This document shows, in pieces, positions 34,671 through 43,956 of a stretch of DNA of 64,000 bases. The position numbers and the translations under genes are program-made. How positions within the stretch are numbered: the stretch's first letter is position 1; each line of letters starts with the position of its first letter. The notes beneath the pieces were generated by a model. That model was not told the origin of the DNA. It did not search any database and saw nothing but the letters and a program-made list of their open reading frames with translations. Source of the DNA: Leguminivora glycinivorella (lineage: Eukaryota; Arthropoda; Insecta; Lepidoptera; Tortricidae); NCBI RefSeq assembly GCF_023078275.1, contig NC_062971.1:5084001-5148000 (forward strand). The letters are read 5' to 3'.

Positions 34671-34949
34671 GAACTACAGCTGCAAATGAAATGATCTATG
34701 CAAATAACGGGAAAGGGACACTTATTTAGAGACAGATTATCACTTAAACTTCATCGTTAATAAATGGATGTCATAAAATCGTGACTCATGTTCATCTCAT
34801 GTTCTCTTGCCGTTGACCCGTTTATCAATTTTGCACAAATTACAACAATGTATTACTCAGACATAATAAGTCTCTCTTAGACATAATATTGCGGTTAAAG
34901 TTTATTTTTAACTGAAAATAGGACGTGTATTGTAAAGCTTGGTAGTACA

Positions 34950-34955
34950 TATAAA
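34950..34955 (+). promoter_or_regulatory. TATA box of gene C
   Basis: tataaa 45 bases before the ATG at 34995, with a possible initiator around tccagttgg at 34979. Confidence 0.65.
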
Positions 34956-34994
34956 GGGCGTTTATATTAATTTATCATCCAGTTGGTTTTCGCC

Positions 34995-37900
34995 ATGGGA
35001 CCGAGCAGAGGGCTTGTGTCTGCGCTACGCTGTCTTCTGGCAGGACTTTACTGCACTCAAACCGTTAACGCAGGTAAATAAATATGTCACTCTCAAGAAA
35101 ATTTTGCCATTTACCATAATGAAATGACTCTGTGGCAGGTTATTCGTAAAAAGATACAGACTTTCTACTTTATGATATTGATAAGTGACAATGTGGATCA
35201 GTTGAGAGCGTCACAAATCCCGGCCAGAAATTAAATTTTTGTTTTGTCTTTTTTTTGTTTTTGTATTTATAAGATTTTTTTTATCTAAAGACGTGATATA
35301 TTAAAATAGAACCGAGCGAAGCTCGGTCGCCCAGATATTGATATACTTTTACAGGATAAGTACCTATATCTGATTAGATGGACAAAGATGTTGTTGGTGT
35401 AGCGTTCTTAGAAATAATATGTTACTATATTTACTACGAGTATATGGGCCATATGGGAATTTAGATACGCTACTACTCGTCGTCAATTCGTCGTCCTTTC
35501 GTGAAATTTAATTGCATAAAATAATAGATTGTTTTGTAAATTTTGCATGCTCAGTTATGAGTAGAGTACACTGTACTGTACCACTGATTGTATGTTACCA
35601 ATGCACCCACTGTATTCTGGCAAATAAATACTTTGTATTTATCTTGTGACTTCTTAAGTGACTATTTTAACCTAGGTTTGCTCCAGTATTTAGGACTTTT
35701 CTTTAAAGTTGATTGTTCCCTGGCTAACAAGTCATCAAATTACAGGACGTTAGGTACATATTAAAATGAATAATACTGATTTTGTTAATTAGGTTTATAC
35801 CTGAGCCCGTGGTCTCCCACCAGTCCCACCGGTGGGCACTCGCCAAGACTGCATTCCGCTATACAACACTCGTCACTGTGTAAGTACATATTTAATTACC
35901 TACATTTATATTACTTTTTATATTCTTCATCTGCTGTAAGGACCATTTTGTATTGCAAAGTCATGTACTGTTAGAGTAAAAACACCTGATCACCACTCAA
36001 TTATACAGTTTATTGTACGGAAACCTAAAATGGCTAAAATACAAAAGTAAATGCCAAACGAATGAGAATGACAAGCCGGTCGCGTGACGCGACGCTCTGA
36101 CAGCCGCTAGTTTTGAAGCATAGCGATGTTCCGAGCCGGTAGTGATGTCCCTTACACTACATATAATCAAAGATCAATATGGTTGGATAATTTTGCCTGC
36201 ACACACTTGTTCGGAGGTTCCACCCGTCCACACAGTATTCATTTTGCAGCTTGCCCGAAAGGTCAGTTTGAATGTGGACGTGGATTTTGCATCCCAGAGT
36301 CATGGACTTGCGATGGCCAGGAAGATTGCCCCCGCGGAGAGGACGAAAAAAGCTGCTGTGAGTATTTCACATCCTTATTAGGTATACTACAGTCACCGGC
36401 ATAAATAAGTGATGATTTCTGTACCTTGTCATTATTAACGTGGTGTTTGAAATGGGTTGTCTATTGTTTGCCCGACAGTCATTTAACATAATATTCATAT
36501 TCCCGAATCTAACTGCCTGAATTTCATTTGCCCGAATGATTTGTTTACCATAAAAATTGTATGACATACTGGTTGTTTATCCGAACATTACCTTCCATAA
36601 TCGTACAATGCCATACTATTTGTTAGCCATATTATTAAGTGCAATAATATGGTTTAATATAATATTCAAACGCCATAAGCAATTATTACCATATTAATTG
36701 TTGCCCATATTATTACCTAACCTACTTTCTGATAGCAGTTTCATTTTCCAGGGGTCACAGTTCAACAACCTACTTTTCAAGCAGTTCTAACCTAACCTAA
36801 CCTAACCTACTTTCTGATAGCATTTTTTTCATTTTAACCTAACAACCTACTTTCTGGGGGGGTTACAGTTCTAACCTAACCTAACCTACTTTTCAAGCAG
36901 TTTCATTTTCCAGGGGGTCACAGTTCTAACCTAACCTAACCTACTTTCTGATAGCAGTTTCATTTTCCAGGGGGTCACAGTTCTAACCTAACCTAACCTA
37001 CTTTCTGATAGCATTTTTATTTTCCAGGGGGTCACAGTTCTAACCTAACCTAACCTACTTTCTGATAGCAGATTCATTCTCTAGTACTTCTAGTAGTGTC
37101 GTCTTGTGATAATTACGCATTTCGATGATTCTGCCAGATCACATTATGGAAATTGACTTTTCTGGTCGCTAATTTGGATGACAAATGATGGTATGGAATG
37201 TGGTAATTACTGATTTCGATGATTCTGACAAATTACATTATGGAAACTGACTGCATGGGAAACAAAGTTTCTGGCACTTGATTAATATAGTAAACAATGA
37301 TTATGGCATAAGATGTTATGAGAAACAATATTATGATTGTTGAATAGGGTGGCAAATAAAATTATGGCAAATGAAATTCTGGCAAATGGAGGTATCCCGT
37401 TTGAAATGTCATACGAAATTGTCAAACTATTAAATGCGACAAGGTACAGAAATCAGCACTTATTTATGCCGGTGACTGTACATACTTGCTACATAAATTT
37501 CACAGATCGCTTGACGAGGTCGAGAAATAGGTATAAGTAACTTTCTCATTTCTTGGCCAAGTTTTGTATGACTGTTTTGTATAAGTTTTGTATGACCTAA
37601 TATATTTCTGTTCGACGAAGCCAGAAAACGGCATCTTCGTTTAGGGCTACGGGCCGCAGGTTGAGTAGGTTGACTCTTTCCGGTCAGAGAACAGAAATAT
37701 TTATTTGTTTTACAAGGGGGCAAAGTTGTTGTTTATTCGTACGTGCCAATAATTGATAACCGAGCACGCGAAAGACTCCAATATTGAACCGCGAGCGTAG
37801 CGAGTGGTTCAAAAAGTGGTATCTTGAGCGTTGCGAGGGTTTCCAGGCACGTAGGTTAAACTAACTTTGCCACCGAGTGAAACACAAAATTTTTCACAAT

Positions 37901-40900
37901 ACCAACGCGATTAAAATACTAACTATAAAACATCAAACTAAATCAAATCCAGCAATCTATTCAATATTAATGATTCAAAATAATTATTTGTAGGTAAATT
38001 CTACCAGCCAACTCAAGGCTTCAAGTTAAAATTTGTATGAATTACTTTTGCTCTGTTGTGGATAAAATGCAATTTTGCTATCCGTTTTCGAGTAGCAAAA
38101 TTGATCTTTATCAGTTTGAAAAAAAAAACTTAACTAACCTGGCTACAACTACAAAAAAAAAACTTTTCAACGGCCGTCACTATTTTCGAACTAGGTAATC
38201 ACCACTAGCGTGCATGGGAGAGGCCATCTTAGATTCACGCGGGTGGGATGGACATACAGTTTGGCTTTGATGAACAGGTTCTTTTAATAAAATTCTCCAT
38301 GAAACCTCATTCCTCAATGTCTTTCGTAAGTTACTATAGATAAAATATAAGAAGATTATACCATCCCATACATTAAAATGCGTCCGCCTAAAGACGTGCA
38401 AAATGTAGATGGCGCCACTAAAATGCCTTGTTGCCATCGATTCTTTAAATTTGCGTTATATGTCACTTTAGTACTATAAATCTATGTCGAAAGTGACATT
38501 TAACGCCATCTACAAGTATAATCCATGGCAACAAGGCATTTTTTAGTGGAGCCATTTACTTTTTGCACGTCTTTTGTCAGTCGCATTTGTATGCATATGC
38601 GTATGGGATGGTAGATTCTTCTTTTATTTCATTTATGTTAATACCAATTACTTAACAGATGTTCTTTGCAGCGCTAGAGTCGTGTGACGCCACACAGTTT
38701 GCATGTAGGAACAGCCAATGTATTATGAAGAGCTGGCTTTGCGACGGCGATGTAGATTGCGTCGATGGGTCTGACGAGGAACACTGCCGTGAGTATACCA
38801 ATAGTCTTGAAGTTTGCCTACGATTTTACCTTGTTACTACTACTACTACAAAAACTATTCAACGGTCATGACTATTTTTGAACTAGGTAATTAGGGAGAG
38901 GCTTTGAATTTACGCGGTATCGATAGAGTCGCTTGGTTTTCATGAACGGGGTTTTTTAATAAAATTCTCCACTCAGAGCCCTCATTCCTCAATGTCTTTC
39001 CTAAGTTAAGGTATCTGTACACTATTCCGGGATAGTAAAATGTGGTACATTATTCCGGGATACTTTGGTTTTTGTCGCAAAATAAGGAAACTATCAGTAA
39101 AATCTTAAGTTAATGCAGTATTTAATTAACTATAGATCAAATAGAACCGAAAAAGTCGATTTTCGGATATTTATCTTATCTTTTGAAGCCATGAGGTACC
39201 TCCAAATGCGTCAGTCGCAACCACGCAGTGGTTTCTATGGGCGTGTTTGACGGTGAGCTTAACGCGGCAGCGGAACTTCGTAAGGGTTTGCTGTGATGAT
39301 GGTAAGTTTATTGATATTAAATTTGTATCATAATTGTCTTATAGTTATTAAAAGACATTTATATCATCTTTTCAAGTTAATTTAAAACATATTTTTATTA
39401 AAATGCCCGCTCCCGGAATAATGTACACCATTTTGACGAGGTGTACATAATTGCGGGAGTATCACGGAATAACGGAAACACAGTCCGTAATGTTTTTGTG
39501 TCCTATTACTATTTACGGTTAAGTATATTTATATATTTGATGTAAATACATTAAGTAAAGACTACAGATTATAGTGACATAATTACGGTACATATATTTT
39601 TTAGATTTTAATCTCATAATTGAATACGAAATGTATACTCATTGAGTAATATGTGCGAAATATTGGACTGTGACATCAACATTAAATTTGTTTTATTTCA
39701 TAAAATTAAAGCACAAAGTTTATTTATTTCAATGTTTTGAGTGTAATTGTTATATAATCTTCCAATATAGTAAGAAAAAAAATCTTGTTTATGTTTTAAT
39801 ATAGCCTTTTTTTGACTGCCGTAATTAAGTACACGACTTTATATGAGTGTATCTTATTCCGGTATACTTATATAAAGTATATTATAATATATAAACTCAT
39901 AAAATAAGCTACAGAGACCCGGATATTATGTTTTTAAACTTTCTTAGCTAAAAATCTTTATAACGCATATTGGTTTGTCCGTCAGTCAGCCTGTCCGTCT
40001 ACGATATAGCTCAATAATCATTAGTACTAGAAAGCTAAAATTTACATGAGGACAATACATAATAGGATAGACATATATAAATATAAAATAGTACCTATTT
40101 AAACCGATTTCATAAAACATGGCTAAGAAGAACACTCTCGATTAATTCAGCTCTTTCAAACGAAAAAAACTAATCAAAATCGGTTCATCTATTCGAAAGC
40201 GATGCCTTAGACAGACAGACAGTGAAACTTATAACACCCTGTCGTTATATCATATAATCGTTATACCGTAAAATATCATATTTCCCTTCCCATTCCAGCT
40301 CACCAAAATATTGCCAATTATAAAAAATACACTCTGTATAAGCATTTATCAAAACGATATGTGCATTATATATTTATGTAAACAATATTTTTAATTCGTT
40401 TCTTTACATTATGCTTCAACAAAGTGGACTTTAAAGATATCCCGTAATAATGTACAACGACTCCCGGAATTAAAGCCATACCAAAATTGTATCCCGGAAT
40501 AATGGGCAAACTAAGGGTTTAGTAAAACAACGGTAATTTCTATAAATTAGAAGTTACGATGCAAAATAGTGTCTTAAATCAATCGTAGAAGACTTATCCT
40601 CAAAATAAAATAGTTAACACCACTAGAAACCTCGCATTTTTGTTTCAATCCTCACTTAAAGTAGGAAACGTCTTAAGTTCCCGTAATATGGTACAGTTAC
40701 CTTAATACGTACTACTTAACAGATGTTCTTTGCAGCGCTAGAGCCTTGTGCCGCCACACAGTTTGCATGCAGAAACAGCCAATGTATTAGAAAGAGCTGG
40801 CTTTGCGACGGCGATGTAGATTGCTTCGATGGGTCCGACGAGGAACACTGCCGTGCGTACCGTACCTTTTCAGTCTTAACTTTTTTATGAGGCGCATTGC

Positions 40901-43330
40901 AATCTAGCATTCTCACTGCATACTAATAGGCAACTTGACTGTACTTAAAATAAAATATTGTAAGTATACCATGCACGAAATAAAGCATCAGATAATTATA
41001 AGAAAAACAGGGACAGAAGTTATTTTTAACTCCAATTTCTATTTTATAAATCGGATAAAAATATATAAAGTAAATCAGTTGACCGTGATGACGTCAATTC
41101 GATTTCATATTAATTCCATATTAGCAAGGTATTCAAAATCGTTTTGACAGTCCTTAAAAAGAAGCTGATTTGACTAAGAGGAAAGTAGCCTATTACCGAC
41201 GATATTTTCAGCCCCTTCAAAGCCAGAGACAACGGACGCTCTGAACTCGCAGAATCAAGACACAGCGAAAGCAGGAGAATCAGACAAGCCGACGGAGACA
41301 CCAGGTGAGCCCTCAAGAAGTACTAAGCACGTAGTTATTCAAAACATTCCAACACATAATTAACTCTTAATGTTATTAAATTATAATTAAGTATAATATT
41401 ATATATATCGTTGTCTGAGTACCCACAACACAAGCCTTCTTGAGCTTACCGTGGGCCTCAGTCAATCTGTGTAATAATGTCCTATAATATTTATTTATTT
41501 ATTTATAATACTTTTATAAAAAAACAATAGTCATATTTAAAGGATATTTTCATGTGGATTGGAACATTTTTGCGTAACTTTGTACCAAAAATTTGGTACT
41601 GCAAGCAGGCACCAAATACAAAACCGTACTTCCCAAAGTTGCGAAGTGTGAAATAAAAGCTCTAAGTTGGGATTGTTGAGTCTGGAGTGTTTACTGTAGG
41701 TATAGCCCCGGGTAAAAAGTAAATACGAGTATGTATATGATTTTCGGATAATTAATAAGTACTACCTGTAGCTGCATTCCCTACCAGAAGTGTTTCTCTT
41801 ATTCTCGCTCCTGTAGGCCTAGCACATGATTGCTGCGAGAGCATGTCGCCGCAAGATAAGATTACACGTCTTCCTCTAACTCAAAGAGGATTGAGTATTA
41901 TAGAGAGTTACTGTCAAAGTAAAATGTGTAATCACAGTGCATAGACTGCCATCTCTCGACACAGGCTTAAAACTTTTGAACCTCAGTTTTGACAATTTGG
42001 CCCATATTCTTAGCTTGATAAGTGTTAAAATGTTATATATTTTTACTAGCGCCATCTAGCCGAGCGTTCCTCAAAGGTGTTAACGCCATCTTGGCCACCG
42101 TAAATTTTTCATTATGGTTTTGAGGTACGTTTTTTTCTTAGACTTTATCTGTACATACGGAGTGTTTTTTTTTGCTCTAACTGTATTAATGACATAAGGA
42201 AGTCTATCTCGCGGCGACATACTCTCGCGGCAATCATGTGCTAGGCTTACTAACCTGAGGTTATCTATAAGTACATTATGTGTGTTTATTTACAGGAATT
42301 ATTAATAAGAACACGACTACCGTAGAGCCTCGTAATGTATCATACATACTTAATTATACAGCTTCTGGCTGGTACCAACCAAATGACAGTAAGTATTTAG
42401 ACTCATATATTAAATACACACGCGTGCTCTTTTATAAGATATACCTACTAATACTTGTGCGGTATTTGATGGCAGTCCGATATAGTTGAGATTTGAGACT
42501 ATTCACTAATGATATAGTATGAATTTTCTGAGATGAACGTTTCGCTTTTGCCGTAATCTGTTAAACAAAGGCCTTTGTTTCTATTATTCACGGCGGCTAG
42601 CTCCGTTTCCACAGCACGTGCTAAAGTCTCAGTGTAGTTAAAAAGCAACTATCATGATAGCAATAAGGTTCAAATTTATTAAACAGTTTGCAGTATGCAG
42701 GTAACTTTTTTTGAAGATGACAAAACGTGTTATCTCCGAAAGGGCTTTTTATGGATTTGAACCTTATTACTATCATGATAGTTGCTTTTTAACTACACTG
42801 AGACTATATATAGCACGTGCCGTTTAAACGGGAGCTAGCCGCCGTGAACAATAGACACAAAGGCCTTTGTTTAACAGATTACGGCTAAAGCGAAAAGTTC
42901 ATCTCAGAAAATTCATACTATACATATATTTAGTTAGAGACTAAGCTTTCTAAAATTTATACATCAATAAATACAACGAGTACCTACATTTTTGAGTAAT
43001 GCTTGTACTAATATGTATTCTGTGGTAATGCAAGCAAGAGCACGTACTTATCTAATATTTTGTAAATTTCGATTTCCAGCTATCAAACGTACTCCGACAA
43101 CCAAGATTGACACTACTCAGTCCGTCAATAACTCAAGGTCAAATTCGGAGGATCGAGAAGACGCGAAGGAGTCAGAAAAGCTGACGGTGGCGACATCTGG
43201 TGCGTCGAGTGCGCAAGAGGTGCACTTCGCGCTGTCGCTGGTGCCGCTGCTGCGCGCGCAGCCGCCGCGCGCCCGCCTCGACGCAGAGGCGAATATCTTG
43301 ACGTATTTGAAGGAACGTCAAACAGTATAA
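34995..43330 (+). CDS. gene C: secreted protein with three LDL-receptor class A modules and shared C-terminal block
   Basis: Eight exons: 34995-35073, 35793-35879, 36250-36357, 38672-38788, 40736-40852, 41212-41304, 42296-42388, 43080-43330; all internal junctions are phase 1, total 314 residues. Exon 1 is a signal peptide (LVSALRCLLAGLYCTQTVNA). Exons 3, 4 and 5 each encode one complete LDLa module with six cysteines and the Ca-binding acidic tail (CDGQEDCPRGEDEKSC; CDGDVDCVDGSDEEHC; CDGDVDCFDGSDEEHC). LDLa modules bind Ca2+ and ligands such as lipoproteins or proteases. Exon 6 is a Thr/Glu/Asp linker (PETTDALNSQNQDTAKAGES). Exon 7 holds two NxS/T sites (NVS, NYT). The last exon carries QEVHFALSLVPLLRAQ and ends LTYLKERQTV. 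No membrane segment was seen. Exons 4 and 5 are a recent tandem duplication. Exon 2 is the least certain. Confidence 0.8.
36388..37480. mobile_element. 1.1-kb TIR element in gene C intron 3 with internal 57-bp repeats
   Basis: Left end tacagtcaccggcataaata ... tctgtaccttgtc and right end gacaaggtacagaaatcagc ... gccggtgactgta are inverted with TA at both borders (Tc1/mariner-like). From about 36718 to 37080 a 57-bp unit (ctaacctaacctaacctact, then tctgatagcagtttcatttt and ccagggggtcacagtt) repeats about six times. Confidence 0.75.
37695..37905. mobile_element. caagggggcaaagttg element
   Basis: tgttttacaagggggcaaag opens it. Inside are gaaccgcgagcgtagcgagt and tatcttgagcgttgcgaggg. Related ends are seen at 13820-13846, 19640-19665, 58800-58855 and 59757. 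Confidence 0.55.
38359..38613. mobile_element. taccatcccatac fold-back MITE, copy 1 (gene C intron 4)
   Basis: accatcccatacattaaaat ... gatggcgccactaaaatgcc at the left against gcaacaaggcattttttagt ... gtatgggatggta at the right. Second copy at 54105-54335. Confidence 0.75.
39006..40705. mobile_element. 1.7-kb piggyBac-like TIR element between the duplicated LDLa exons
   Basis: Borders are TTAA + ggtatctgtacactattccg and cccgtaatatggtacagtta + ccTTAA. TTAA is the piggyBac-type target. The motif cccggaataatgtac recurs several times in the body. No transposase frame. Confidence 0.65.
41395..41515 (+). mobile_element. SINE 3' part (gene C intron 6)
   Basis: tatatatcgttgtctgagta, cccacaacacaagccttctt and gagcttaccgtgggcctcag are the 3' half of the tRNA-derived SINE whose 5' half is at 55095-55300. 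Confidence 0.7.
41814..42247. mobile_element. nested MITEs in gene C intron 6
   Basis: The outer element has inverted ends taggcctagcacatgattgc ... catgtcgccgcaagataaga and gtctatctcgcggcgacata ... gcaatcatgtgctaggct. It is split at about 41882-42162 by a second element (gattgagtattatagagagt ... ctttatctgtacatacggag), which also occurs on its own at 54597-54846. Confidence 0.8.
42513..42922. mobile_element. 410-bp long-armed inverted repeat (gene C intron 7)
   Basis: tatagtatgaattttctgag at the left and ctcagaaaattcatactata at the right begin arms of about 180 bp that pair almost throughout (for example actatcatgatagcaataag with cttattactatcatgatagt), around a loop of about 60 bases. Confidence 0.85.
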
Positions 43331-43927
43331 AGGCTTTTAACAAAATTTACATTACGTAGCTTGATTCTAAACGCCCCATTGCCGTGACACCTATATATTC
43401 TCTGTACTTTTGTGTACCTAATTAAAAAAAACGTAAAGAAATAATTTGCACATTTACGGGCAGTTATCGTGTACTTTACACCTTCGACATTCATGTTATA
43501 TTTCATTAAACTTGCTGTAATTACTAAGATACCTGGCGTGGTCTGTAAAAGTTACACATTTTGTTTGTACCTGCTGTAACCTCTTCTTAGCGAATAACAC
43601 GGACGAACAGTTGTTGTTCAGCAACTTTTGACAATAACTTGTAAGTATTTTGATTTTTAGTTCACTTTGTGGACCTTTGTTAAACAAACCAAGTATAATC
43701 TTATGATGTTCTAATTGCAAATAAATATTTAATACATAAACACTGTAGCTGTTCCAGTGGATGTCGTAGAAGTCAAAGATAGAAAGGTATCTCACATCCG
43801 ACTGCACTGTCACTGCAATATCACAATGGCGCTGACACTTGCGCAGTTTTATATGCTCCTTTAGAGAATACAGGCGAAAATATGTAGGTATGTTTCTAAA
43901 TGCAATACAATCAATTACAAATCCTAT

Positions 43928-43933
43928 TTTATT
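43928..43933 (-). terminator. poly(A) signal of protease homologue 1
   Basis: AATAAA on the minus strand, 24 bases past the stop codon at 43957-43959. The gene converges with gene C, whose possible ATTAAA is at 43421. Confidence 0.65.
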
Positions 43934-43956
43934 GCTAGATTTCGTTAGGGTTGTCA

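Noticed and set aside
36718..37080. Interstitial telomere array
   Set aside because: The cctaa pentamers occur only as three to four copies inside a 57-bp repeat within a transposon, not as a continuous TTAGG array.
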